64,000 bases of DNA from an uncultured cyanobacterium. Lineage in GTDB: Bacteria > Cyanobacteriota > Cyanobacteriia > PCC-6307 > Cyanobiaceae. A model generated the notes under the pieces. It did not search any database. It was not told the origin of the DNA and saw only the letters and a program-made list of their open reading frames with translations. Positions 27,800-43,700 of the stretch are shown here, one piece after another. The stretch is from positions 186,001 through 250,000 of the forward strand of contig CAIXBB010000038.1 of the NCBI GenBank assembly GCA_903917565.1, in the 5' to 3' direction. A program made the translations under genes and the position numbers. The first letter of the stretch is position 1, and the number at the start of each line of letters is the position of its first letter.

Positions 27800-28579
27800 A
27801 TGGCCGCCAGCCCCGACCCCAGCGCCCCCCCCGATGCCGGCCTCTGGCAAGCGTTGGGCTGGACCCCCGACGACCACCAGCTCGCGGCCCTGGTGGCCCT
27901 GCAGGAGCAGCTGAGGCTCTGGAACGGCCGGGTCAACCTCACCCGCCTGGTGGAGGGGGACGATTTCTGGATCGCCCAGGTCTTCGACAGCCTCTGGCCC
28001 TGGGTGCCCCTGCTGAGCGCCCCCGGCGGCGTTCCCGACGGCCTGGAGCTGGTCGATGTGGGCACCGGAGGCGGTTTCCCCGGGCTGGCCCTGGCGATCG
28101 CCCTGCCCACGGCACGGGTCACCCTGGTGGATTCGGTGGGCCGCAAGCTGGAGGCGGTGCGGGCCATGGCCCGCAGCCTGGGGCTGGAGGAGGGGCGGCT
28201 GCGCCTGCGCTGCGAACGGGTCGAGCGCACCGGCCGCTCCCCGGACTGCCGCGGACGCTTCGATCGGGCCATGGCCCGCGCCGTGGCCAGCGCGCCGGTG
28301 GTGGCCGAATACCTGGTGCCCCTGCTGAAGCCGGACGGCCAGGCCCTGCTCTACCGGGGCCAGTGGGGAGCAGGCGACCAGCGCGACCTGGAGGCGGCCG
28401 TGGAGGTGCTGCGGGCAACGGTGGATCCGGCTTTGCGCCGCGACCTGCCGGCAGGCCGTGGGGTGCGCCACGGCCTGTGGCTGCGGCCGTCCGGCCGCTG
28501 CCCCGCCGCCTACCCCCGGGCCGTGGGGGTACCCCAGAAGACACCGATCGCGCCGGGGGCCATCACGCCCGGGGCCTAG
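27800..28579 (+). CDS. rsmG: 16S rRNA (guanine-527-N7)-methyltransferase
   Basis: Methylates G527 of 16S rRNA (GidB family). 259 aa, slightly long because of an N-terminal extension. SAM motif I is VDVGTGGGFPGLALAI, and the family segment WNGRVNLTR and the RAVA motif (RAMARAVASAPVV) are present. Its stop overlaps that of the converging aldo/keto reductase gene by 4 bp. Confidence 0.94.
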   Translation: MAASPDPSAPPDAGLWQALGWTPDDHQLAALVALQEQLRLWNGRVNLTRLVEGDDFWIAQVFDSLWPWVPLLSAPGGVPDGLELVDVGTGGGFPGLALAIALPTARVTLVDSVGRKLEAVRAMARSLGLEEGRLRLRCERVERTGRSPDCRGRFDRAMARAVASAPVVAEYLVPLLKPDGQALLYRGQWGAGDQRDLEAAVEVLRATVDPALRRDLPAGRGVRHGLWLRPSGRCPAAYPRAVGVPQKTPIAPGAITPGA

Positions 28580-29787
28580 GCCACCTGCAGGCGCTTCACC
28601 GCCTCGCCCCCCAGCCGCAGGCGCAGCCGCCGCAGCCGGTCGGGGATCTCGGCGGCCCAGGGGCTGGCCCCCAGCACCGCCCGCAGCTCGGCCTCGCTCA
28701 CGGTGACGTCGAGGGCATCGGCGTTCTCCCCCGGGAACCAGTGCCCCCCCTGGCCCAGCAGGCCGTAGCGGGCCCGGCCGTAGGCCTCCAGATCCCAGGC
28801 CTCCAGCAGGTTGTGCAACCAGAGCAGCACCGGCAGATTGATGCGGCCGGGGGTGTCCTGCCAAGGAGGCAGGCCCCGGTCCCAGCTGGCCAGCCAGGTG
28901 TCCCCCAGGGCCCGGCGCCGGGCCTGCTCAAGCCGGGCCAGGATCGGCGGCAGGAGGTCCCCGGCCCGGGGCAGCAGCGCCACCGCCTCCATGTGCAGGG
29001 CCAGATCCTGCGGGCCGGCGGCGCCGACGCTGATCGTGTGGATGCCGGGCGCCGACAGGCAGAACAGGTCGTTGAAGACGATCGGATGCAGTGGCGCGCA
29101 GAGGTCGCAGAGGCGCTGCGAGGGGCTGTGCAGGTGGCCCCCCTTGTCGGTGGGGCTGATCACGAACACCCCCATGTCGTGGGCGGTGGCGGCCTCGATC
29201 GCGGGCAGATTCTGCTGACGGATGAAGTACCAGTGCAGGTTGATGTAATCGAACTGGTCGCTCGCGATCGCCTCCAGGATCAGGGGCAGCGGCGCATGGG
29301 TGGAGAAGCCCACATGGCCGATCCGGCCGTCCGCCTGCCAGCGGCGGGCCACCTCTCGGCAACCGCCGGGGCGCAGGGTCTGATGCAGCAGCTCAGGGGT
29401 GTTGAGACCGTGGATGGCCAGCAGGTCGACCCGGTCCCCGTTGCCCGTCAGGCCCAGCCGCTCGAAGCTGGTCTGCAGGTCGGCCTCGAAGGCGTCCGGG
29501 TCGGCGGCGGGGGGGACTTTGGTCTGCAGGACGCGCTGGGGATCCGGCAGCCGGGGGAGCAGCCAACCCAGCTGGCGCTCCGAGGTGCCGTAGTGACGGG
29601 CGGTTTCGATGTGGTGCAGGCCCGCCGCCATGGCGGCGTGGAGGGTGTCCTCCAGGCGCGCCTGGCTCTCGGCCTCCACCGCCTCGGCCGGCAGGTCGCT
29701 CCAGCTCTGCTGAAAGCGCATGCCCCCGAGGGAGAGCACCGGCATGGCCAGTCCCGTGCGGCCGAAACGCCGGGTGGGGATGGTCAT
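28576..29787 (-). CDS. Aldo/keto reductase family oxidoreductase with altered catalytic Asp
   Basis: 403 aa, longer than the usual 300-330, with about 80 extra C-terminal residues resembling the COG1453-type proteins that often end in a 4Fe-4S domain. Here no Cys cluster is present in that tail. The AKR tetrad is seen as Glu61 (in place of the usual Asp, in HHIETARHYG), Tyr66, Lys90 (LQTKVPP) and His126 (LLAIHGLN). Its ATG overlaps the stop of a 4Fe-4S ferredoxin gene by 4 bp, so the two are probably co-translated. A redox partnership is inference; the substrate is unknown. Confidence 0.8.
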   Translation of the reverse strand: MTIPTRRFGRTGLAMPVLSLGGMRFQQSWSDLPAEAVEAESQARLEDTLHAAMAAGLHHIETARHYGTSERQLGWLLPRLPDPQRVLQTKVPPAADPDAFEADLQTSFERLGLTGNGDRVDLLAIHGLNTPELLHQTLRPGGCREVARRWQADGRIGHVGFSTHAPLPLILEAIASDQFDYINLHWYFIRQQNLPAIEAATAHDMGVFVISPTDKGGHLHSPSQRLCDLCAPLHPIVFNDLFCLSAPGIHTISVGAAGPQDLALHMEAVALLPRAGDLLPPILARLEQARRRALGDTWLASWDRGLPPWQDTPGRINLPVLLWLHNLLEAWDLEAYGRARYGLLGQGGHWFPGENADALDVTVSEAELRAVLGASPWAAEIPDRLRRLRLRLGGEAVKRLQVA

Positions 29788-30206
29788 CGCAACGGCGGGG
29801 CGGAGCGGGGCAGGGTGCGGCGGCGGCGGCCATGGGAGGGGAGCCCCAGGGGCTGGATCTCCTGCTCCTCGAGCTGAACCCTCAGGGCCGGCAACTGTTC
29901 GTAGGCCACCCAGTGGATGCAGTCCACAGGGCAGGTGTCGATCGCTTCCTGGATCCTCTCGGTGCTGTCCCCATCCTGACGAAGGGCCCGGGAGCGGCCC
30001 CAGTCGGGTTCGACCACGAAGGTGTTGCCGGCCACATGGGCGCAGTAGCGGCAGCCGATGCAGACGGCCTCATCGACCCAGACGGCCCGCTGACGCAGTG
30101 CTCCTCCGAGCACGGGCTCCAACCCCGTCGCCTCTGACTCAAGGGCTACCGCGGTGCGGAAGGCCAGGGCGGGATCGAGGCCGACGGAGGGGCCTGTCGC
30201 GCTCAT
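29784..30206 (-). CDS. 4Fe-4S ferredoxin-like protein
   Basis: 140 aa. Cluster ligands are seen as C49-x2-C52-x2-C55 (VCIGCRYCAH), then a long spacer to C92-P and C96 (DTCPVDCIHWV). This is the single-cluster type with the fourth ligand distant, like small cyanobacterial and plant ferredoxin-like proteins. It lies 4 bp after the DUF1257 gene and overlaps the aldo/keto reductase gene by 4 bp. It is probably an electron carrier to or from that enzyme; the partner is inferred from the overlap only. Confidence 0.85.
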   Translation of the reverse strand: MSATGPSVGLDPALAFRTAVALESEATGLEPVLGGALRQRAVWVDEAVCIGCRYCAHVAGNTFVVEPDWGRSRALRQDGDSTERIQEAIDTCPVDCIHWVAYEQLPALRVQLEEQEIQPLGLPSHGRRRRTLPRSAPPLR

Positions 30207-30210
30207 GGCC

Positions 30211-30603
30211 TCAGCCGTCCCAGCGAGTCACCACCAGTTCGATGCTGCCGTCGAGGTGGCTGGTCTGCTCGCTCACCTGGAAGCCCTCCTCGGCAGTGCT
30301 GGCCAGGATGGTGCGCAGGGCGTAGCGCTGCGTGAGCCTGGCCAGGAAACGCTCCACCGGGATGGGCTGCTTCCAGAGCTCCAGGTCGGTGACGAGCTCG
30401 TAGCTGCCGCTTTCGGCGTTGAGGCGGAAACCGATGTCCACCCCATCGGCCTGGGGGATGGCCAGGTCGGCGGTCACCGTCTGGCCGCGATAGCCCCGCA
30501 CCTGGCAGGAGGCCTCGGCAGGAGGGAGACCCAGGTCGCGGAGGGCTTCCACCAGGGCCTGACGATCACGCAGCTCGGTTTTGACGGTGCTGAAGTGTGA
30601 CAT
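30211..30603 (-). CDS. ycf35: DUF1257/Ycf35 family protein
   Basis: 130 aa starting MSHFSTVKTELRD at the ATG at 30603, the standard Ycf35 start. The family is conserved in cyanobacteria and some algal plastid genomes, with unknown function. The body is a mixed alpha/beta pattern; the C-terminus includes RYALRTILASTAEEGFQV. It follows the DUF2997 gene by 29 bp and precedes the ferredoxin gene by 4 bp. The co-location suggests a role tied to iron-sulfur or redox chemistry, unproven. Confidence 0.88.
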   Translation of the reverse strand: MSHFSTVKTELRDRQALVEALRDLGLPPAEASCQVRGYRGQTVTADLAIPQADGVDIGFRLNAESGSYELVTDLELWKQPIPVERFLARLTQRYALRTILASTAEEGFQVSEQTSHLDGSIELVVTRWDG

Positions 30604-30632
30604 GGGACAAAGGGAGGAGGAGGGGCGGTGGC

Positions 30633-30848
30633 TCAGGTGCCGTGGTGCTGGACGACCACCTGGGGGTCCTGGAGATCGAGGGGTTGGGGCTGGAACGCTT
30701 CCGAAGTGCTGCGTCGTTGCTGCACGCTGCCCAGCCGGGCCTCGATCCGCTCCGTGAGCCGGGAACAACCCTCGCCCTGTACCCCCTCCACGAGTTCCTC
30801 CACCCGTCCGTCAGGACGAATGCGGAATCGGATGGTGCGTTGGGCCAT
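30633..30848 (-). CDS. DUF2997 family protein
   Basis: 71 aa. The start MAQRTIRFRIRPDGRVEELVEGVQG is typical of DUF2997, and GCSRLTERIEARLG follows as in that family. It is the first gene of the tight DUF2997-ycf35-ferredoxin-AKR set; the promoter is expected in the 90 bp between 30849 and 30938. Function unknown. Confidence 0.85.
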   Translation of the reverse strand: MAQRTIRFRIRPDGRVEELVEGVQGEGCSRLTERIEARLGSVQQRRSTSEAFQPQPLDLQDPQVVVQHHGT

Positions 30849-30938
30849 CCCGGATGGGCTGCACAGGTGAGATTGGGATCTTAACCGCGATTTCCGGTGA
30901 CCGCGGTCGGAGGGATCGCCCCGGCGGCAGTAGTCCCT

Positions 30939-31739
30939 TCAGCTGATCAGGCCCTCATCCACCAGGGTCTGGAGCCGTTCGAGCACCTCGGGTTGCTCCA
31001 GCTGCTCCAGGGCCATCCGCGCTTCGTCCCGGACGGTGGAATCGCCGTCGTGCAGCATCGCGTGCAACAAGGCTTCCACCACGTCCTGCTGTCGCGGTTC
31101 CACCAGATCGGTGTAGAGGCGGCCCAGGGACCAGGCGCTGTTGCTGCGCACCGCAGGCTCGCTGTCGATGCGGAGGGTCAGGAGCAGCTGGGCGGCGGCG
31201 GGGTCGGCCTTGGCCACGCCGGTGGCGCCGGCATCGGCCAGGGAGCTGGCGGCCCACAGCCGGACGGCAGAGATGTCCATCTCCAGGGCCCGGATCAGGG
31301 GGTTGAGCACGGGGGCCTCGGGGTAGTTGCCCAGGCTCCAGGCCACGGCCTTGCGCACGTAGCCGTTGTCGTCGGCGCCCAGCAGGCCCAGCAGGGGCTC
31401 CACCGCCAGCGGGTGCGGGTTGCGCCCGAGGGCGTAGACGGCGCTCATGCGCACGATCGGGCAGCCGGCCTTCAGCAACGGCAGCAGCAGGGGAATGGCC
31501 CGGGGATCCCGGTGCTCGCAGAAGATGCGCAGCCCCTGCAGCCGCTCCTCACGCCCCCCCTTCAGCAGCTCAATGCCGAGGTCGCACTCGGCGGCCACAT
31601 CGGAACTGGAGGGGGCGACGCTATCGATCTCATCGAGGGGATCGCCCAGCAGCTCCTGCGCCAGTTCCCGTGCCAGCACCTCCGGATCGAGGGCCAGCTC
31701 ATGGGTGGTTTCGGGAAAGGGCAGGCCGTCTTCCGGCAT
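30939..31739 (-). CDS. HEAT-repeat protein
   Basis: 266 aa, composed of HEAT/PBS-lyase-type helical repeats from about residue 65 to the end. Visible repeat cores are DPRAIPLLLPLLK, HPLAVEPLLGLLG, NGYVRKAVAWSLGNY, VRLWAASSLAD and VRSNSAWSLGRL. Such proteins in cyanobacteria include bilin lyases of the CpcE/F type and adaptor proteins; no lyase-specific motif is evident, so scaffold or adaptor is the safer description. It lies 90 bp upstream of the DUF2997 gene on the same strand and may be co-transcribed with it. Confidence 0.8.
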   Translation of the reverse strand: MPEDGLPFPETTHELALDPEVLARELAQELLGDPLDEIDSVAPSSSDVAAECDLGIELLKGGREERLQGLRIFCEHRDPRAIPLLLPLLKAGCPIVRMSAVYALGRNPHPLAVEPLLGLLGADDNGYVRKAVAWSLGNYPEAPVLNPLIRALEMDISAVRLWAASSLADAGATGVAKADPAAAQLLLTLRIDSEPAVRSNSAWSLGRLYTDLVEPRQQDVVEALLHAMLHDGDSTVRDEARMALEQLEQPEVLERLQTLVDEGLIS

Positions 31740-31804
31740 GGAGCCATCCAGGTGAAGGCATCGTAAAAGCCGATTGGCCGCCCGATCGGCCCGGGGGCGC
31801 CGGA

Positions 31805-31930
31805 TCAGCCCAGGGGCGCTGGGGCGGCCATGTCGCCGGGCAGCCAGATGCGGGCGCTGACGGCAAACAGGGCCAGGCCGAACAGCAGCACGATGGCGAC
31901 GGGCAGGAGCGTGGAGCGCAGGAAGGACAT
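31805..31930 (-). CDS. 41-aa single-span membrane protein
   Basis: From the ATG at 31930, MSFLRST is followed by a hydrophobic span (LLPVAIVLLFGLALFAVSARI, about 8-28) and a short Pro/Ala-rich tail. Length and layout resemble the many tiny thylakoid-complex subunits of cyanobacteria, but I cannot match it to one. It is upstream of the HEAT gene by 65 bp on the same strand and divergent from the AmpG-like permease gene. Confidence 0.5.
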   Translation of the reverse strand: MSFLRSTLLPVAIVLLFGLALFAVSARIWLPGDMAAPAPLG

Positions 31931-32006
31931 GTGGGGCCGTGCGGCGGTGCTGGCTGCATTGTGGTCCGACCGGTCGCTTCTAGGGTTCGGCCACCTGCAA
32001 GCGGCC

Positions 32007-33308
32007 ATGGCCACCAGTGCCTCCAGCAGCGTCCGCCCCTGGCGTCGCCTCCTGGCGGTGGCCGCCGAGGGGGTGGCCAGCGGCACTCCCTACATGGTGG
32101 GGACCAGGCTGCTGCAGGGCTGGCTCGCCGCCAGCCAGATCCCCCTGTCCCTGATCGGCCTGCTCGGGCTGGCGGAGCTGCCCTACACCCTGAAGATGGT
32201 CTGGGCTCCGGCCCTCGACCGCTGGCCCCTGCCCTGGCCGGACCGCCGACGCGGCTGGCTGCTGGTGCTTCAGTTCACCCTGGTGGGGGTGATCGGTGCG
32301 ATGGCCCTGCTGAAGCCCTCCAGTGATCCGGCCAGTCTGACGGCGATCGGCCTGATGGCGGTGCTCCTGGCGATGGTCAGCGCCACCCAGGACATCGCCG
32401 TGGATGCCTATCGCACCGACCTGCTGCCCGAACTGGAGCGGGGCGCCGGGGCCGCCGCCTCCAACCTGGGTTACCGCGCGGCGATGCTGGCCGTGGGGGC
32501 CGGCGGTTTCATCCTGGCCGGTCGCTACGACTGGCCCCTGGCCTTTCTGTTCTCGGCCCTGCTGATGCTGGTGGTGGTGCCCTTCACCCTCACGGCGCCG
32601 CGCCTGCAACCCTTGGAGGTCCCGGTCAGCAGCCTGCGGCAGGCGGTGCTGGGCCCGGCGCGGGAGTTTCTGCACCGCAGCGGCGGCCCCAGGGCCGTGG
32701 CCCTGCTCACCCTGGTGCTGCTCTACCGCTGGCCCGACGGCCTGCTCAGCCTGATGGCGGTGCCGTTCCTGATCCAGAAGGGCTTCAGCCCGGAAGTGGT
32801 GGGGTCGGTGCTGGCGGGCTGGGGCATCGGCGCCACCATCGTCGGCACGCTGCTGGGGGGCCTGCTGTTCGGCCGACTGGGCATGAATCGCTCCCTGTGG
32901 CTGTTCGCCCTGGTGGGGGCGGCGGGCAACCTGGCCTACTGGGCCCTGGCCCGCTTCGACGGCGGCATGCCGGCCCTGCTGATGGCCGTAGCTCTGGAGA
33001 ACATCGGTGGCGGCATGGTGGGCGCCGCCTTCGTGGCTTTGCTGATGAGCCTCTGCAACCCCCGCTTCTCAGCCACCCAGTACGCCCTGCTCTCCGGCGT
33101 CTACGCCCTGAGCCGTTCGCTCCTGGCGGCGCCCGCCGGGCTGGTGGCCGAACGCCTGGGCTGGCCGGGCTTCTTCCTGGCCACCACCGCCGCGGCCCTG
33201 CCGGCCTTCCTGCTGATGGTGCGGCTCACCCCCTGGAACGGCCAGGGCGTCCGCGGGGCCTATCTGGCGGAGCGCGACGCAGAAAACTCCCGCAGCAGCG
33301 GGACGTAG
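32007..33308 (+). CDS. AmpG-like MFS permease
   Basis: 433 aa with about 12 membrane spans. The N-terminal GVASGTPYMVGTRLLQGWLA and LAELPYTLKMVWAPALDR, and the conserved ATQDIAVDAYRTDLLP, are hallmarks of the AmpG/acetyl-CoA transporter-like branch of the major facilitator family. AmpG imports anhydromuropeptides in other bacteria; the substrate here is not known. The ATG at 32007 is chosen because the frame upstream lacks membrane character. About 120 bp separate its end from rlmN. Confidence 0.83.
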   Translation: MATSASSSVRPWRRLLAVAAEGVASGTPYMVGTRLLQGWLAASQIPLSLIGLLGLAELPYTLKMVWAPALDRWPLPWPDRRRGWLLVLQFTLVGVIGAMALLKPSSDPASLTAIGLMAVLLAMVSATQDIAVDAYRTDLLPELERGAGAAASNLGYRAAMLAVGAGGFILAGRYDWPLAFLFSALLMLVVVPFTLTAPRLQPLEVPVSSLRQAVLGPAREFLHRSGGPRAVALLTLVLLYRWPDGLLSLMAVPFLIQKGFSPEVVGSVLAGWGIGATIVGTLLGGLLFGRLGMNRSLWLFALVGAAGNLAYWALARFDGGMPALLMAVALENIGGGMVGAAFVALLMSLCNPRFSATQYALLSGVYALSRSLLAAPAGLVAERLGWPGFFLATTAAALPAFLLMVRLTPWNGQGVRGAYLAERDAENSRSSGT

Positions 33309-33430
33309 CAGGGCGAGCCCTCCACGGCGGCGCAGGAACAGGGCGCCGCAGAGCCCCAGAGAGGCCAGCGCCACAAGCAGGCCGGCGAAGGCAAGCACGG
33401 TGCCCGTCCGCTGGGCCGTGACCACGGCGA

Positions 33431-34488
33431 TCAACCCGCAGGAGCCGTGAGGAGCCGGCGGCGCAGCTGGCCGCAGGCCGCATCCTGATCCAGGCCGCGG
33501 CTGGCCCGCACACTCACGGCGATGTGGCGCCGCTCCAGCTGGGCGCGGAAGGCTTCCACCGCCTCCGGGGCGGGGCGGCGGAAGTCCTCCTCGGCGATCG
33601 GGTTGTAGGCGATCAGGTTGACGTGGCTCTGGAAGCCCCGCAGCAGGCGGGCCAGGGCATCGGCCTGGCGGGGATGGTCGTTGAGGCCGCCCAGCAGGAT
33701 GTACTCGAAGCTCACCCGACGGCCGGTGAGGGCCACGTAGTGGCGGCAGTCGTCGAGCAGCGCCTCCAGCGGGTAGGCGTGGGCGGTGGGGATCAGCTCC
33801 TCCCGCAGGCGCTGGTCGGGGGCATGGAGACTCACGGCCAGGGTGAACTGGGCCCGGCCCAGCCGCTCCAGGGCGCGCTCGGCCAGGGTGGGCAGGCTGC
33901 GGGGCACCCCCACCGTGCTGACGGTGATCTGGCGCTGGGCCATGCCCAGATCGCCGCAGAGGCAGGCGATGGCTTCGAGCACCGCCTCGGTGTTCAGGAG
34001 GGGTTCGCCCATGCCCATGAACACCACGTGGCTGGGGCGGCGGTCCATCGCTTCGCGCAGACTGAGCACCTGATCGACGATCTCATGCACTGCCAGGGAG
34101 CGCTGCAGACCCCCCTTGCCGGTGGCGCAGAAGCGGCAGCCCATGGGACAGCCCACCTGGCTGCTGACGCAGACCGTCAGCCGATCACCGCTGGGAATGC
34201 CGACGGTCTCGAGGCTGAGGCCATCGGCGGTGGCCAGCAGCAGTTTGGTGGTCCCGTCACGGGCGTCACTGCGGTGCAGCAGGGCCAGGCGGCCGACGGC
34301 GGTGCCGGCGGCCGCCAGCTGCTCGCGCCAGGCCTTCGGCAGCACCGTGATCTCCTCGAGGCTACGGGCTCCCCTGGCGTAGATCCAGTCATGCAGTTGC
34401 TTGCCACGAAAAGCGGGCTGGCCCTGGAGGCCCGCCCACTCCTGGAGGGCCGAAAGGCCCATCCCCAGCAGGGGAACGGGCTCCGCCA

Positions 34489-34489
<1 letters not shown>
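33431..34489 (-). CDS. rlmN: 23S rRNA A2503 / tRNA A37 C2-methyltransferase RlmN
   Basis: Radical-SAM enzyme. 352 aa from the ATG at 34489. The cluster motif CxxxCxxC is Cys114, Cys118 and Cys121 ([13 protein letters not shown]). The methyl-carrying Cys is probably Cys339 near the C-terminus (DQDAACGQL), and Cys107 in TVCVSSQVG is also conserved. [10 protein letters not shown] is typical. Its start shares one base with the stop codon of the hli gene, so it may be translated from the rpoC2-hli transcript. Confidence 0.95.
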
Positions 34490-40733
<6,244 letters not shown>

Positions 40734-40791
40734 GGCGGAAACGCAGGGTGATCGAGAGAAGCGGAGAAATCAGAGCCGGTGAATCAAGCGA

Positions 40792-43700
40792 TCAGTCATC
40801 GTCGTAATCCGCGACACCGAGGGATTCGTAGGTGGGACGGCTGGGGGTGCTGCGGCGGGGATTGACATCCTGCATCAGGTCGACTTCCTCACCGGCGTCG
40901 GTGTAGACGGCGATGTCGAGGCCGAGGGACTGCAGCTCCCGCATCAGCACCTTGAAGGACTCGGGCGTGCCCGGCCTGGGGATGGGCTTGCCCTTGACGA
41001 TGGCGTTGAGGGCCTCGTTGCGGCCCTGCATGTCGTCGGACTTGACGGTGAGCAGTTCCTGCAGGGTGTAGGCGGCGCCGTAGGCCTCCAGGGCCCAAAC
41101 CTCCATTTCCCCGAGTCGCTGGCCGCCCTGCTGGGCCTTGCCGCCCAGGGGCTGCTGGGTCACCAGGGAGTAGGGGCCGGTGGAGCGGGCGTGGATCTTG
41201 TCGTCCACCAGGTGCACCAGCTTGAGGATGTGGGCGTAGCCCACGGTCACCGGCTGGTCGAAGGGTTCGCCGCTGCGGCCGTCGATGAGCTGGATCTTGC
41301 CGGGGTTGGTGGGGTCGTAGACCCAATCCTTGCCGGGCAGCTTGGCGGCTTCCTCGAGGTAGGCCTGCACCGTCTGCTTCGACTTCTCGGGGCCGTACAT
41401 CTCATCGAACGGCACCACCTTGACGCGGCAGTCGAGGTGGGACGCAGCCCAGCCCATCAGGCACTCAAACACCTGACCCACGTTCATCCGGCTCGGCACC
41501 CCCAGGGGGTTGAGCACGATGTCGATGGGGGTGCCGTCGGGTAGGTAGGGCATGTCCTCCCGGGGAAGGATGCGGCTGATGATGCCCTTGTTGCCGTGGC
41601 GGCCGGCCATCTTGTCGCCCACCTGGATCTTGCGGCGCTGGGCCACGTAGACCCGCACCACCATGTTCGCCCCCGGCGGCAGTTCGTCGCCCTGCTCGCG
41701 GGTGTAGATGCGCACGTCAACCACCCGGCCCCGCTCGGTGCTGGGCACCCGCAGGGAATTGTCGCGGACGTCGCGGGCCTTCTCGCCGAAGATGGCACGC
41801 AGCAGCTTCTCTTCCGGCGGCTGGTCGGATTCACCCTTGGGGGTCACCTTGCCCACCAGGATGTCGCCGGATTCGACGTAGGCCCCGATGCGGATGATGC
41901 CCATCTCGTCGAGGTGGCCCAGGCTCTCCTCAGCCACGTTCGGGATTTCCCGGGTGATCTCCTCGGGACCGAGCTTGGTCTGGCGGGCTTCGATCTCGTA
42001 CTTCTCGATGTGCACCGAGGTGTAGAGGTCGTCCTGCACCAGCCTGTCGCTCACCAGGATGGCGTCCTCGTAGTTGTAGCCCTCCCAGGGCATGTAGGCG
42101 ATCAACACGTTCTGCCCGAGGGCGATTTCGCCGCCTTCGCAGGCCGAGCCATTGGCCAGCACCTGGCCGGCGATCACCGGATCGCCCTGGCGCACGATCG
42201 GCCGCTGGTTGAGGCAGGTGTCCTGGTTGGAGCGCTGGTACTTCTGCAGGAAGTGGGTGTGATCCCGGCCCTGGTCGTCACGGATGACGATGGCGGTGGC
42301 ATCGACGAAGGAGACGGTGCCGTTCACCTTGGTGATGGGCACCATGCCGGAGTCGCGCGCCACCTGGGTTTCCAGGCCCGTGCCCACCAGGGGCCGCTCG
42401 GGCCGCAGCAGGGGCACGGCCTGGCGCTGCATGTTGGAGCCCATCAGGGCCCGGTTGGCGTCGTCGTGCTCCAGGAAGGGGATCAAGGAGGTGGCCACCG
42501 AGATCACCTGCACCGGCGACAGCTGGACGTAGTCCACCTGCTCGGGGGGGACCTTCTCAAAGTCCTGGCGGTAGCGCACCGGCACCAGGTCGACGGTGAT
42601 GCGGCCGGTGGCGTCGGTGGGCACGTCACCGGGGGCCACCCGGCATTCGTCCTCAAGGTCGGCGGAGAGGTAGAGGGGATCACCCTGCTTGAGCACGATG
42701 CCGTTCTCCACCCGCCAGAAGGGGGTTTCGATGAAGCCGTATTCGTTCACCCGGGCGTGGGTGGCGAGCGAACCGATCAGGCCGGCGTTGGGGCCTTCCG
42801 GCGTTTCGATCGGGCAGATCCGGCCGTAGTGGGAGGGGTGGATGTCGCGCACGGCGAAGCCGGCCCGCTCACGGGTGAGGCCGCCTGGGCCGAGGGCGCT
42901 GATGCGGCGCTTGTGGGTCAGCTCGGCCAGGGGGTTGGTCTGGTCCATGAACTGGCTCAGCTGGCTGGAGCCGAAGAACTCCTTCACCGCCGCCACAAGG
43001 GGCTTTGGGTTCACCAGCTGGGCGGGGGTGAGCGATTCGGTCTCGCCGACGGTCATCCGTTCCTTGATGATCCGCTCGAGGCGGTTCAGACCCACCCTCA
43101 CCTGGTTCTGCAGCAGTTCGCCCACCGAACGCACGCGGCGGTTGCCCAGGTGGTCGATGTCATCGAGGCAGGCGCCGCCCACATCGAGCTCAAGGTTGAT
43201 CAGGTAGTCGATCGTGGAAAGGACGTCCTCCGCGGTGAGGGTGCGCACCGCATCGGGGATGGTGAGACGCAGCTTCTTGTTGATCTTGTAGCGGCCCACC
43301 CGGCCCAGGTCGTAGCGCTTGGGATCGAAGAACCGGCTGTGAAGAAGCTGCTGGCCGCCACTCACCGAAGGCGGCTCACCCGGACGCAATTTCTTGTAGA
43401 GCTCCAGCAGGGCCTGGTCCTCGGAACTGATGCCCTCTTCGTTGGAGGCCTCGATCGACTTCTGGTAGTACTCCGGGTGACGCAGCTTGTCGAGCACGTC
43501 GTTGTCGGACAGGCCGATGGCCCGCATCAGCACGTGGGCGTTGATCTTGCGGGTCTTGTCGACGCGGACGTGCAGCAGGTCGTTCTTGTCGGTCTCGAAC
43601 TTCAGCCAGGCCCCCCGGTTGGGGATCAGGCTGGCATTGAAGGTCTTGCGGCCGTTCTTGTCCTGTTCGTCCTTGAAGTAAACGCCCGGGCTGCGCACGA

